This document shows, piece by piece, positions 18,589-27,500 of a stretch of 53,353 bases of DNA (position 1 is the stretch's first letter; each line of letters begins with the position of its first letter). The translations under genes and the position numbers were made by a program. The notes beneath the pieces are model-generated. The model was not told the DNA's origin, did not search any database, and was given only the letters and a program-made list of their open reading frames with translations. Source of the DNA: Pluralibacter sp. UBA7423. Lineage in GTDB: Bacteria > Pseudomonadota > Gammaproteobacteria > Enterobacterales > Enterobacteriaceae. The stretch lies in NCBI GenBank assembly GCA_002470465.1, contig DKMD01000010.1, positions 1 through 53,353 of the forward strand, given 5' to 3'.

Positions 18589-18656
18589 CGTTTAGCCGTG
18601 TGGATGCGTAAAGATGCGATTAAGGTAGCGGTAAATCGCACCCCTCGCAATATTCT

Positions 18657-18686
18657 AAGAAAAAGGGCCAGCATTCGCTGACCCTT
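18657..18686 (-). terminator. Terminator of gyrA
   Basis: The 10-bp stem AAGGGCCAGC/GCTGACCCTT (18663-18672 with 18677-18686, one G-T pair) with a 4-base loop lies 20 bases past the gyrA stop codon. On the minus strand it is followed by TTTTTCTTAG-like sequence. Confidence 0.85.
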
Positions 18687-18705
18687 TGGCAATGATTTAA
18701 GACGA

Positions 18706-21345
18706 TTATTCGTCGTCGGCGTCATCCGCCACGTCGTCGTCAGATTCCGCTTCAGGCGCGATCTCGTCGTCACCTTCGGCAACGGTGCCGTCGATAGCGT
18801 CGAGCTCTTCTTCGTCAACCGGCTCAGCCACGCGCTGCAGGCCCACCACGTTTTCATCCTCCGCAGTGCGGATGAGGATAACGCCCTGGGTGTTACGACC
18901 AACCACGCTGACTTCCGACACGCGCGTACGCACCAGCGTACCGGCATCGGTGATCATCATGATCTGATCGGTATCCACAACCTGAACCGCGCCAACCACG
19001 GAACCGTTACGCTCGGTCACTTTGATCGAGATAACGCCCTGCGTGCCGCGTGATTTAGTTGGGTATTCCGTTTCTGCGGTACGCTTACCGTAGCCGTTCT
19101 GCGTAACGGTCAGGATGGCACCTTCACCGCGAGGAATGATCAGCGAAACAACTTTGTCTTCACCCGCGAGCTTGATACCGCGAACGCCGGTTGCCGTACG
19201 GCCCATGGCACGCACAGCGCTCTCTTTAAAGCGCACCACCTTACCGGCGGCAGAGAACAGCATCGCTTCGTCGTTACCGTTGGTCAGGTCAACGCCAATC
19301 AGTTCGTCGCCTTCGTTCAGGTTCACCGCAATGATCCCGGCAGAACGCGGACGGCTGAACTCGGTCAGCGCCGTTTTCTTCACGGTACCGCTGGCGGTTG
19401 CCATAAAGACGTTGACGCCCTCTTCGTACTCACGCACCGGCAGAATAGCGGTAATACGCTCATCGGCTTCCAGCGGCAGCAGGTTGACGATTGGACGTCC
19501 ACGCGCGCCACGGCTGGCTTCCGGCAGCTGATAAACCTTCATCCAGTACAGACGACCACGGCTGGAGAACAGCAGAATGGTGTCGTGGGTGTTGGCCACC
19601 AGCAGGCGGTCGATAAAGTCTTCTTCTTTAATGCGGGCGGCAGATTTGCCTTTACCGCCGCGGCGCTGGGCTTCGTAATCGGTCAGCGGCTGATACTTCA
19701 CATAGCCCTGATGCGACAACGTGACCACAACGTCTTCCTGGTTAATCAGGTCTTCGATGTTGATGTCGGCGCTATTGGCAGTGATTTCAGTGCGACGCTC
19801 ATCGCCGAACTGCTCGCGAACGAGTTCCAGTTCTTCGCGAATCACTTCCATCAGACGGTCTGCGCTACCCAGAATGTGCAGCAGTTCAGCGATCTGCTCC
19901 AGCAGCTCTTTGTACTCATCGAGCAGCTTTTCATGCTCCAGGCCGGTCAGCTTCTGCAGACGCAGATCCAGAATCGCCTGAGCCTGCTGCTCGGTCAGGA
20001 AGTATTTGCCGTCGTGGATACCGTACTGCGGCTCCAGCCACTCCGGACGTGCCGCATCGTCGCCTGCGCGTTCCAGCATCGCAGCCACGTTGCCGAGATC
20101 CCAGCTTTGCGCGATCAGCGCGGCTTTTGCTTCCGCAGGGGTTGGCGCACGACGGATCATCTCAATGATCGGATCGATGTTCGCCAGCGCGATGGCCAGC
20201 GCTTCAAGGATGTGCGCACGGTCGCGCGCTTTACGCAGTTCGAAGATGGTACGGCGAGTCACCACTTCACGGCGGTGACGCACAAACGCCGAAAGAATGT
20301 CTTTCAGATTCATGATCTTCGGCTGACCATGGTGCAGCGCAACCATGTTGATGCCGAAGGAAACCTGCAGCTGGGTCTGGGAGTAAAGGTTGTTAAGAAC
20401 CACTTCCCCCACCGCATCACGTTTGATTTCAATCACGATGCGCATACCGTCTTTATCAGACTCGTCACGCAGCGCGCTGATCCCTTCCACGCGTTTCTCT
20501 TTCACCAGCTCGGCGATTTTCTCGATCAGGCGAGCTTTGTTCACCTGATACGGAATTTCATGCACGATGATGGTTTCACGACCGGTTTTCGCGTCGGCTT
20601 CCACTTCCGCGCGGGCGCGAATGTAAATTTTGCCGCGGCCGGTGCGGTAGGCTTCTTCGATACCACGACGACCGTTGATGATGGCGGCAGTCGGGAAGTC
20701 AGGCCCCGGAATGTGCTCCATCAGCCCTTCAATGCTGATGTCTTCATCATCAATGTAGGCGAGGCAGCCGTTGATCACTTCCGTCAGGTTGTGTGGCGGA
20801 ATGTTGGTGGCCATACCCACCGCGATCCCGGACGAACCGTTCACCAGCAGGTTTGGAATTTTGGTTGGCATGACGTCCGGAATTTTTTCCGTGCCGTCAT
20901 AGTTATCCACGAAATCGACGGTTTCCTTGTCCAGGTCAGCCATCAGCTCATGGGCGATTTTCGACATACGGATTTCCGTATAACGCATCGCCGCCGCGGA
21001 GTCGCCGTCAACGGAACCGAAGTTACCCTGCCCATCGACCAGCATGTAGCGCAGCGAGAACGGCTGGGCCATACGTACGATGGTGTCATACACTGCGGAA
21101 TCACCATGGGGATGGTATTTACCGATGACGTCACCCACGACACGGGCGGATTTTTTATAGGCTTTGTTCCAGTCATTGCCCAGTACGTTCATGGCGTAAA
21201 GTACGCGACGGTGTACCGGCTTTAAGCCATCACGGACATCTGGCAGCGCACGGCCAACAATCACCGACATCGCATAATCCAGATAGGAGCTCTTTAGCTC
21301 TTCCTCGATGTTGACCGGTGTAATTTCTCTCGCAAGGTCGCTCAT
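18706..21345 (-). CDS. gyrA: DNA gyrase subunit A
   Basis: GyrA is the DNA-cleaving subunit of the A2B2 gyrase that introduces negative supercoils. The 879-residue protein has the winged-helix region with catalytic Tyr122 (AAMRYTE), the quinolone-resistance region [13 protein letters not shown] with Ser83 and Asp87, and the GyrA box QRRGGKGKS in the C-terminal wrapping domain. The acidic tail ([13 protein letters not shown]) is slightly longer than in E. coli (875 aa). Ser83 and Asp87 are the wild-type residues, so the classical fluoroquinolone-resistance changes are absent from this gene. The gene is monocistronic and divergent from ubiG, with its promoter in the 159-base gap. Confidence 0.98.
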   Translation of the reverse strand: MSDLAREITPVNIEEELKSSYLDYAMSVIVGRALPDVRDGLKPVHRRVLYAMNVLGNDWNKAYKKSARVVGDVIGKYHPHGDSAVYDTIVRMAQPFSLRYMLVDGQGNFGSVDGDSAAAMRYTEIRMSKIAHELMADLDKETVDFVDNYDGTEKIPDVMPTKIPNLLVNGSSGIAVGMATNIPPHNLTEVINGCLAYIDDEDISIEGLMEHIPGPDFPTAAIINGRRGIEEAYRTGRGKIYIRARAEVEADAKTGRETIIVHEIPYQVNKARLIEKIAELVKEKRVEGISALRDESDKDGMRIVIEIKRDAVGEVVLNNLYSQTQLQVSFGINMVALHHGQPKIMNLKDILSAFVRHRREVVTRRTIFELRKARDRAHILEALAIALANIDPIIEMIRRAPTPAEAKAALIAQSWDLGNVAAMLERAGDDAARPEWLEPQYGIHDGKYFLTEQQAQAILDLRLQKLTGLEHEKLLDEYKELLEQIAELLHILGSADRLMEVIREELELVREQFGDERRTEITANSADINIEDLINQEDVVVTLSHQGYVKYQPLTDYEAQRRGGKGKSAARIKEEDFIDRLLVANTHDTILLFSSRGRLYWMKVYQLPEASRGARGRPIVNLLPLEADERITAILPVREYEEGVNVFMATASGTVKKTALTEFSRPRSAGIIAVNLNEGDELIGVDLTNGNDEAMLFSAAGKVVRFKESAVRAMGRTATGVRGIKLAGEDKVVSLIIPRGEGAILTVTQNGYGKRTAETEYPTKSRGTQGVISIKVTERNGSVVGAVQVVDTDQIMMITDAGTLVRTRVSEVSVVGRNTQGVILIRTAEDENVVGLQRVAEPVDEEELDAIDGTVAEGDDEIAPEAESDDDVADDADDE

Positions 21346-21390
21346 CTAACCGCTATCCCTCTACATGTTTCCCGGATTCAAAGGTCGCAA

Positions 21391-21399
21391 ATTATAACA
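21391..21399 (-). promoter_or_regulatory. gyrA extended -10 element
   Basis: On the minus strand this reads TGTTATAAT, an extended -10 (TGnTATAAT). The expected start of transcription is near 21384, giving a leader of about 40 bases before the gyrA ATG. No convincing -35 hexamer is seen, consistent with an extended -10 promoter and with the relaxation-stimulated control known for gyr genes. Confidence 0.65.
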
Positions 21400-21504
21400 C
21401 AGCAGACAGGATTGAGGTAAATCAATAGCACCCGCGCGGCGCTTTATTCGCGCCGGGGTGCTGATATACTCACAGGCCTGATAAGAAAAGGAGTCAATGC
21501 GCCC

Positions 21505-22230
21505 ATGAATGCTGAAAAACAGCCGGTGGCTAACGTCGATCGCGACGAAATTGCAAAATTTGAAGCTGTCGCTTCACGCTGGTGGGATCTCGAAGGGGAA
21601 TTCAAACCGCTGCATCGCATCAATCCGCTGCGTTTAGGCTATATCGCCACCCGCTCCGACGGTCTGTTTGGCAAAAAAGTGCTGGACGTAGGCTGCGGTG
21701 GCGGCATCCTCGCCGAAAGCATGGCACGGGAAGGCGCCGAGGTAACCGGGCTGGACATGGGCTTTGAGCCGCTTCAGGTCGCGCGCCTGCATGCGCTGGA
21801 AACCGGCATTCACGTGAACTATGTGCAGGAAACCGTCGAAGATCACGCGGCGAAACACGCGCAGGAGTATGACGTGGTCACCTGCATGGAAATGCTGGAG
21901 CACGTGCCGGACCCGCAATCCGTGGTTAACGCCTGTGCAAAGCTGGTGAAGCCAGGCGGCCAGGTCTTTTTCTCGACGATAAACCGTAACGGCAAAGCGT
22001 GGCTGATGGCGGTCGTCGGCGCAGAGTATGTGCTGAAGATGGTGCCGAAAGGTACGCATGACGTGAAGAAATTCATTAAGCCTGCCGAGCTGCTGAGCTG
22101 GGTAGACGACACCTGCCTTCAGGAACGCCACATGACGGGCCTGCACTACAATCCGGTGACCAATCACTTCAAGCTCGCACCGGGCGTTGATGTTAACTAT
22201 ATGTTGCATACAACCGCAAAAAACGTCTGA
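21505..22230 (+). CDS. ubiG: Ubiquinone biosynthesis O-methyltransferase UbiG
   Basis: UbiG carries out both O-methylations in ubiquinone synthesis with S-adenosylmethionine, in the soluble Ubi complex. The 241-residue class I methyltransferase shows motif [16 protein letters not shown], the acidic residue ending strand 2 in VTGLDMG and the block [15 protein letters not shown]. The ATG at 21505 matches the E. coli N-terminus (MNAEK). Its AAGGAG (21488-21493) is 11 bases away, longer than usual, and an out-of-frame ATG lies between them at 21497. The gene is divergent from gyrA. Confidence 0.97.
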   Translation: MNAEKQPVANVDRDEIAKFEAVASRWWDLEGEFKPLHRINPLRLGYIATRSDGLFGKKVLDVGCGGGILAESMAREGAEVTGLDMGFEPLQVARLHALETGIHVNYVQETVEDHAAKHAQEYDVVTCMEMLEHVPDPQSVVNACAKLVKPGGQVFFSTINRNGKAWLMAVVGAEYVLKMVPKGTHDVKKFIKPAELLSWVDDTCLQERHMTGLHYNPVTNHFKLAPGVDVNYMLHTTAKNV

Positions 22231-22253
22231 CGTCATAAGTTATTTTTATAAAG

Positions 22254-22278
22254 TTTGCGCAGCATCCCGTTGCGCAAA
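22254..22278 (+). terminator. Possible ubiG terminator hairpin
   Basis: The 8-bp stem TTTGCGCA/TGCGCAAA with a 9-base loop lies about 24 bases behind ubiG. Only a weak T-rich run follows, so this is a candidate only. Between it and 22421 I see no gene, only AT-rich DNA. Confidence 0.4.
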
Positions 22279-22421
22279 TCCTTCCCTCGTTGAAGAAATC
22301 AGCACTCGATCAAATTTTCATTTTTTTTTCTACATTATTGACATCACGTCCAGGCCTTACAGTTCGAGGACTTAGCCTTTTTCACGCTTTGACAACCTCA
22401 AGTTAACGTCAAAATCAACCC

Positions 22422-22497
22422 TTGTACTCAAATGAATCCTTACTAGAATACTCACCATATAGCGTTTAACTTATCGTACACCCCCAATATATAGTAT
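22422..22497 (+). promoter_or_regulatory. nrdA promoter with two NrdR boxes
   Basis: TTGTAC (22422-22427) and TAGAAT (22444-22449), 16 bases apart, form a plausible promoter with a start near 22456. Two 16-base elements resembling the NrdR consensus (ACACwATATATwGTGT) lie at 22452-22467 (TCACCATATAGCGTTT) and 22482-22497 (CCCCAATATATAGTAT). They are 30 bases, or about three helical turns, apart. The first overlaps the start site, so NrdR with bound dATP would block transcription. The architecture matches what is known for nrd operons. Confidence 0.7.
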
Positions 22498-22536
22498 TTA
22501 TCCACAGAGTTAGTCACAGCGGCGTTCTGTGGATAA
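22498..22536 (+). promoter_or_regulatory. Two DnaA boxes upstream of nrdA
   Basis: A perfect DnaA box TTATCCACA lies on the plus strand at 22498-22506. A second perfect box lies on the minus strand at 22528-22536 (TGTGGATAA on the plus strand). DnaA is a known regulator of nrdAB in E. coli, linking dNTP supply to replication initiation. Here the boxes lie between the NrdR sites and the gene, 41-79 bases before the ATG. Confidence 0.8.
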
Positions 22537-22576
22537 ACGGGGGATATTTTTTCTTTCACGGACAGGTAAAAAGCAC

Positions 22577-24862
22577 ATGAATCAGAGTCTGATGGTGACT
22601 AAGCGTGATGGCGGGACCGAGCGTATCGATCTCGATAAAATTCATCGCGTGCTCGACTGGGCGGCCGAGGGGCTGAACAACGTTTCCATTTCTCAGGTTG
22701 AACTGCGCTCGCATATCCAGTTCTACGACGGTATCAAAACCGCCGATATCCATGAGACCATCATCAAGGCTGCTGCCGACCTGATCTCCCGTGACGCACC
22801 GGACTACCAGTACCTGGCCGCGCGCCTGGCGATTTTCCACCTGCGTAAAAAGGCCTACGGCCAGTTCGAGCCACCGGCGCTCTACACCCACGTCGTCAAC
22901 ATGGTAGAGCTGGGTAAATACGACAGTCATCTGCTGGAAGACTACACGGAAGAAGAGTTCAAGCAGATGGACGGTTTTATCGACCACTGGCGTGACATGA
23001 ACTTCTCCTACGCCGCCGTTAAGCAGCTGGAAGGGAAGTACCTGGTTCAGAACCGCGTTACGGGCGAAATCTATGAGAGCGCCCAGTTCCTCTATATTCT
23101 GGTTGCCGCGTGCCTGTTCTCTAACTACCCGCGCGAAACGCGTCTGGACTACGTGAAGCGTTTCTATGACGCCGTGTCGACGTTCAAGATTTCACTGCCA
23201 ACGCCAATCATGTCCGGCGTGCGTACCCCGACGCGCCAGTTCAGCTCCTGCGTACTGATTGAATGCGGCGACAGCCTGGACTCCATCAACGCCACCTCCA
23301 GCGCCATCGTGAAATATGTTTCCCAGCGCGCCGGTATCGGCATCAACGCCGGTCGCATCCGTGCGCTGGGCAGCCCGATTCGCGGCGGTGAAGCGTTCCA
23401 CACTGGCTGTATTCCTTTCTATAAGCACTTCCAGACCGCGGTGAAATCCTGCTCTCAGGGCGGCGTGCGCGGCGGTGCGGCCACCCTCTTCTACCCAATG
23501 TGGCATCTGGAAGTGGAAAGCCTGCTGGTGCTGAAAAACAACCGCGGTACCGAAGCGAACCGCGTGCGTCACATGGACTACGGCGTGCAGATCAACAAGC
23601 TGATGTACACCCGTCTGCTGAAAGGCGAGGACATCACGCTGTTCAGCCCTTCCGACGTCCCGGGCCTGTATGACGCCTTCTTCGCCGATCAGGACGAGTT
23701 CGAACGTCTGTACGTGAAATACGAAAAAGACAACACCATTCGCAAGCAGCGCATCAAGGCCGTAGAGCTGTTCTCACTGGTGATGCAGGAACGTGCGTCC
23801 ACGGGCCGTATCTACATTCAGAACGTCGATCACTGCAACACCCATAGCCCGTTTGACCCGGTCGTTGCGCCAGTGCGCCAGTCTAACCTGTGCCTGGAAA
23901 TCGCCCTGCCGACCAAACCGCTGGACGACGTCAACGACGAAAACGGTGAAATCGCCCTGTGTACGCTGTCGGCGTTTAACCTCGGTGCGATTGACAGCCT
24001 CGACGATCTGGAAGAGCTGGCCATCCTGGCCGTCCGCGCGCTGGATGCCCTGCTCGACTATCAGGACTACCCGATTCTGGCCGCCAAACGCGGTGCGATG
24101 GGCCGTCGTACTCTCGGTATCGGCGTCATCAACTTCGCCTACTACCTGGCGAAGCACGGTAAACGCTACTCCGACGGCAGCGGCAACAACCTGACTCACA
24201 AAACGTTCGAAGCCATTCAGTACTACCTGCTGAAAGCCTCTAACGAGCTGGCGAAAGAGCAAGGCGCATGCCCGTGGTTCAACGAAACCACCTACGCTAA
24301 AGGCATTCTGCCAATCGACACTTACAAGAAAGACCTGGACGGGATCGTCAGCGAGCCGCTGCACTACAACTGGGAAGCCCTGCGTGAATCCATCAAAGAG
24401 CACGGCCTGCGTAACTCCACGCTCTCCGCGCTGATGCCGTCAGAGACCTCTTCGCAGATCTCCAACGCCACCAACGGCATTGAGCCGCCGCGCGGTCACG
24501 TAAGCATTAAAGCCTCGAAAGACGGTATCCTGCGCCAGGTGGTGCCGGACTACGAAAAACTGCAAAACGGCTACGAGCTGCTGTGGGAAATGCCGAATAA
24601 TGACGGCTACCTCCAGCTGGTCGGTATCATGCAGAAGTTTATCGATCAGTCTATTTCGGCAAACACCAACTATGACCCGACGCGTTTCCCGTCTGGCAAA
24701 GTACCGATGCAGCAGCTGCTCAAAGACCTGCTCAATGCCTATAAATTTGGCGTGAAAACCCTGTACTATCACAACACCCGTGATGGCGCAGAAGATGCCC
24801 AGGACGACCTGGCACCGTCCATCCAGGACGATGGCTGCGAAAGCGGCGCATGTAAGATTTGA
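22577..24862 (+). CDS. nrdA: Class Ia ribonucleotide reductase, alpha subunit
   Basis: NrdA is the catalytic large subunit that reduces ribonucleoside diphosphates to deoxy forms under aerobic conditions. The 761-residue protein has the N-terminal ATP-cone (about 1-95, MVTKRDGGTERIDLDKI), the active-site segment RQSNLCLEIALPT with Asn/Cys/Glu, the first redox cysteine in QFSSCVLIECGD and the C-terminal thiol pair CESGAC. The ATG at 22577 restores the E. coli N-terminus (MNQ) and length; an upstream ATG at 22529 in the same frame lies inside the DnaA box and is not used. It is followed by a REP pair and nrdB. Confidence 0.98.
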   Translation: MNQSLMVTKRDGGTERIDLDKIHRVLDWAAEGLNNVSISQVELRSHIQFYDGIKTADIHETIIKAAADLISRDAPDYQYLAARLAIFHLRKKAYGQFEPPALYTHVVNMVELGKYDSHLLEDYTEEEFKQMDGFIDHWRDMNFSYAAVKQLEGKYLVQNRVTGEIYESAQFLYILVAACLFSNYPRETRLDYVKRFYDAVSTFKISLPTPIMSGVRTPTRQFSSCVLIECGDSLDSINATSSAIVKYVSQRAGIGINAGRIRALGSPIRGGEAFHTGCIPFYKHFQTAVKSCSQGGVRGGAATLFYPMWHLEVESLLVLKNNRGTEANRVRHMDYGVQINKLMYTRLLKGEDITLFSPSDVPGLYDAFFADQDEFERLYVKYEKDNTIRKQRIKAVELFSLVMQERASTGRIYIQNVDHCNTHSPFDPVVAPVRQSNLCLEIALPTKPLDDVNDENGEIALCTLSAFNLGAIDSLDDLEELAILAVRALDALLDYQDYPILAAKRGAMGRRTLGIGVINFAYYLAKHGKRYSDGSGNNLTHKTFEAIQYYLLKASNELAKEQGACPWFNETTYAKGILPIDTYKKDLDGIVSEPLHYNWEALRESIKEHGLRNSTLSALMPSETSSQISNATNGIEPPRGHVSIKASKDGILRQVVPDYEKLQNGYELLWEMPNNDGYLQLVGIMQKFIDQSISANTNYDPTRFPSGKVPMQQLLKDLLNAYKFGVKTLYYHNTRDGAEDAQDDLAPSIQDDGCESGACKI

Positions 24863-24868
24863 TAATAT

Positions 24869-24937
24869 TGCCCGGCGGCGCGTTGCTTGCCGGGCCTACG
24901 GTCTCTTGTAGGCCGGGTTAGCGAAGCGCCACCCGGC
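24869..24937. repeat. Inverted REP pair inside the nrdA-nrdB gap
   Basis: Two REP-type palindromes in opposite orientation, TTGCCCGGCGGCG...GCCGGGCCTAC and GTAGGCCGGGTTAGCG...CCACCCGGC, occupy most of the 102 bases between nrdA and nrdB. As REPs can stabilise upstream RNA against 3' exonucleases, this may set the ratio of the two subunits. Confidence 0.8.
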
Positions 24938-24964
24938 GTATAATACCAGGACAGGATCCCACTC

Positions 24965-26095
24965 ATGGCATACACCACCTTTTCACAGACGAAAAATAAC
25001 CAACTCCTGGAGCCGATGTTTTTTGGCCAGCCGGTCAACGTGGCCCGCTACGATCAGCAAAAATATGACATCTTCGAAAAGCTGATTGAGAAACAGCTCT
25101 CCTTCTTCTGGCGCCCGGAAGAAGTCGACGTTTCCCGCGACCGCATTGACTACCAGGCACTGCCAGATCACGAAAAGCATATTTTCATCAGCAACCTGAA
25201 GTACCAGACGCTGCTGGACTCCATCCAGGGCCGCAGCCCGAACGTGGCGCTGCTGCCGCTGATTTCCATTCCTGAACTGGAAACCTGGGTTGAGACGTGG
25301 GCATTTTCGGAAACGATCCACTCGCGCTCTTACACCCACATCATCCGCAACATCGTCAACGATCCGGCGACCGTGTTTGATGACATCGTCACCAATGAGC
25401 AGATCCAGAAACGTGCGGAAGGCATTTCCCACTACTACGATTCACTGATCGAACTCACCAGCTACTGGCACCTGCTGGGCGAAGGCACTCACACCGTGAA
25501 CGGCAAAACCGTCACCGTGAACCTGCGCGAGCTGAAGAAAAAGCTGTATCTGTGCCTGATGAGCGTTAACGCCCTGGAAGCCATTCGCTTCTACGTGAGC
25601 TTCGCCTGCTCCTTCGCCTTTGCCGAGCGCAAGCTGATGGAAGGCAACGCCAAGATTATTCGTCTGATCGCCCGCGACGAAGCCCTGCACCTGACCGGCA
25701 CTCAGCACATGCTGAATCTGCTGCGCTCGGGCCAGGACGACCCGGAAATGGCGGAGATCGCTGAAGAGTGCAAGCAGGAGTGCTATGACCTGTTCGTGCT
25801 GGCGGCTCAGCAGGAAAAAGAGTGGGCAGATTACCTGTTCCGCGACGGTTCGATGATCGGCCTGAACAAAGACATCCTTTGTCAGTACGTCGAGTACATC
25901 ACCAATATTCGCATGCAGGCGGTGGGCCTCGATTTGCCATTCCAGACGCGCTCTAACCCGATTCCGTGGATCAACACCTGGCTTGTCTCCGATAACGTCC
26001 AGGTCGCCCCGCAGGAAGTGGAAGTCAGCTCTTATCTGGTTGGGCAGATTGACGCCGAAGTCGATGCCGACGACCTGAGCAATTTCCAGCTCTGA
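24965..26095 (+). CDS. nrdB: Class Ia ribonucleotide reductase, beta subunit
   Basis: NrdB carries the diiron site and the tyrosyl radical that starts catalysis in NrdA. The 376 residues equal the E. coli length. The radical tyrosine is Tyr123 counting the initiator Met (Tyr122 in the usual numbering) in HSRSYTHI. Iron ligands are seen in LLDSIQ, ETIHSR and [12 protein letters not shown]. The C-terminal tail DDLSNFQL, which docks on NrdA, is intact. The stop codon TGA overlaps the yfaE ATG by one base, so translation of the two is probably coupled. Confidence 0.98.
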   Translation: MAYTTFSQTKNNQLLEPMFFGQPVNVARYDQQKYDIFEKLIEKQLSFFWRPEEVDVSRDRIDYQALPDHEKHIFISNLKYQTLLDSIQGRSPNVALLPLISIPELETWVETWAFSETIHSRSYTHIIRNIVNDPATVFDDIVTNEQIQKRAEGISHYYDSLIELTSYWHLLGEGTHTVNGKTVTVNLRELKKKLYLCLMSVNALEAIRFYVSFACSFAFAERKLMEGNAKIIRLIARDEALHLTGTQHMLNLLRSGQDDPEMAEIAEECKQECYDLFVLAAQQEKEWADYLFRDGSMIGLNKDILCQYVEYITNIRMQAVGLDLPFQTRSNPIPWINTWLVSDNVQVAPQEVEVSSYLVGQIDAEVDADDLSNFQL

Positions 26096-26349
26096 TGAGC
26101 CGCGTAACCCTTCGCGTGACGGGCACACAGCTGCTGTGCCAGGAAGAACACGCTTCCCTTCTGGCGGCGCTGGAATCGCATAACGTTGCGGTGGAATTTC
26201 AGTGTCGCGAAGGTTACTGCGGCTCCTGCCGTTGCCGCCTGGTCTCCGGCCAGGTTGACTGGCTGATGGAGCCGCTGGCCTTTGTTCAGCAGGGCGAAAT
26301 TCTGCCCTGCTGCTGCAAAGCGAAAGGCGATATCGAAATCGAGATGTGA
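26095..26349 (+). CDS. yfaE: 2Fe-2S ferredoxin for NrdB cofactor maintenance
   Basis: YfaE is a small 2Fe-2S ferredoxin that supplies electrons to assemble and repair the NrdB diiron-tyrosyl cofactor. The 84-residue product has the plant-type motif Cys37-x4-Cys42-x2-Cys45 and a fourth ligand among Cys72-74 (PCCCKAK). It starts in the nrdB stop codon (TGATG) and completes the nrdA-nrdB-yfaE operon. Confidence 0.96.
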   Translation: MSRVTLRVTGTQLLCQEEHASLLAALESHNVAVEFQCREGYCGSCRCRLVSGQVDWLMEPLAFVQQGEILPCCCKAKGDIEIEM

Positions 26350-26353
26350 TGAT

Positions 26354-26423
26354 GTCGGGCGGCGCTTCGCTGGCCTGACCTGGCAAGCCGCGCTTTACAG
26401 GTCAGACACAGTCACCACCCGAC
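26354..26423. repeat. Nested inverted repeats between yfaE and glpQ
   Basis: An outer pair GTCGGGCGG (26354-26362) and CCACCCGAC (26415-26423, one G-T pair) encloses a perfect inner pair CTGACCTG/CAGGTCAG (26375-26382 and 26398-26405). The left half resembles a degenerate REP (GGCGCTTCGCT). It fills the gap between two convergent genes and may act as an RNA 3' end structure. Confidence 0.65.
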
Positions 26424-26427
26424 GCTT

Positions 26428-27489
26428 TTAGCGCTTCTCTTGCAAAAAACTCACTGCTTTATCCGGAAAATCCGTAAACAGCCCGTCCACGCCCGCCTGG
26501 TTATACAGCACGTCGTACAGCTGATTCACGTCCGTTGCATACTCCGGCAGCTGATCCGCACGCACGGTATACGGATGCACCTGCATCTTGCTGGCATGCG
26601 CCTCTTTAACCATTGCCGTAAGCTTCACGTGGCCCGGCGTGGAGCCCTCAGCCACCAGCATATGGTAATCCGGCCCGATGCCGTCCGCGTACTGTGCAAT
26701 CTGCTTCATCGCGCCGGGCTTAAACATCCAGTCGTAGCTGTAGTTAATCCACTTCCCATCCGGCTGCTTCTCCTGGGTTTCATTCCAGTCGGTATAAGCA
26801 ATCAGCTGCACCAGATTGAGATCCATCCCCATCTTCGGCTCCAGCTCGGTTTTAATGCGCTTCAGCTCAGCGGCATCAAAACATTGCAGATAGACCTTGT
26901 CCTCCTTGCTGCCGTAACCATACTGCTTCAGCACCGCCAGCGTTTTCGCCGCAATATCCTTGCCTTCCTGATGATGGAACCACGGCGCTTTGATTTCCGG
27001 ATAGATACCAATATTTTTACCGGTTGAGTGGTTCAGCCCCTGAACAAACTCAATTTCCTCTTCAAAAGTGTGAATACGGAAATCAGACTTGCCCATCGGG
27101 AAGCGCCCCGGATAGACCTGCACCTTCTTGCCGTTTTCAATCTCAAAGCCCTCGGTAAACTTCAGCGAACGAATTTCCGCCAGCGTGAAGTCGATGGCGT
27201 AATAGCGGCCATCTTTACGGGCGCGGTCCGGGAAACGTTCAGCCACGTCCGTCACGCGGTCAAGATAATGGTCATGCAGGACGACCAGTTGGTCGTCCTT
27301 TGTCATCACTAAATCCTGCTCCAGATAATCCGCACCCTGCGCATAGGCCATCGCTTTCGCGGGGAGCGTATGCTCGGGCAGGTAGCCGCTGGCACCACGG
27401 TGAGCGATAACAATCTTATCGGCCGCGAGCGCAGAGCCCGTCATTAAACCGGCCAGCAGCAGGCCCGTTGCTAATTGCGTTAATTTCAT
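26428..27489 (-). CDS. glpQ: Periplasmic glycerophosphodiester phosphodiesterase
   Basis: GlpQ hydrolyses glycerophosphodiesters from phospholipids to an alcohol and glycerol-3-phosphate in the periplasm, which GlpT then imports. The 353-residue precursor has a signal peptide ending GSALA|ADKIV. Its TIM-barrel catalytic motifs are IAHRGASGYLPEHT, the Glu/Asp pair in YLEQDLVMTKD and LHDHYLDRVTDV. The ATG at 27489 has AAGGAG seven bases upstream; a GTG one codon earlier is less well spaced. It is the second gene of the glpTQ operon, 11 bases after glpT. Confidence 0.97.
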   Translation of the reverse strand: MKLTQLATGLLLAGLMTGSALAADKIVIAHRGASGYLPEHTLPAKAMAYAQGADYLEQDLVMTKDDQLVVLHDHYLDRVTDVAERFPDRARKDGRYYAIDFTLAEIRSLKFTEGFEIENGKKVQVYPGRFPMGKSDFRIHTFEEEIEFVQGLNHSTGKNIGIYPEIKAPWFHHQEGKDIAAKTLAVLKQYGYGSKEDKVYLQCFDAAELKRIKTELEPKMGMDLNLVQLIAYTDWNETQEKQPDGKWINYSYDWMFKPGAMKQIAQYADGIGPDYHMLVAEGSTPGHVKLTAMVKEAHASKMQVHPYTVRADQLPEYATDVNQLYDVLYNQAGVDGLFTDFPDKAVSFLQEKR

Positions 27490-27500
27490 CACAATGCTCC

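Noticed and set aside
19585..21225. 546-codon open frame on the plus strand
   Set aside because: It is fully antisense to gyrA, whose frame is certain. The translation is rich in His, Val and Phe with no recognisable domain; it is a shadow of the GC-rich gyrA codons.
22529..22576. Upstream in-frame ATG extending NrdA by 16 residues
   Set aside because: It lies inside a DnaA box, lacks a ribosome-binding site, and the shorter form equals the E. coli protein.
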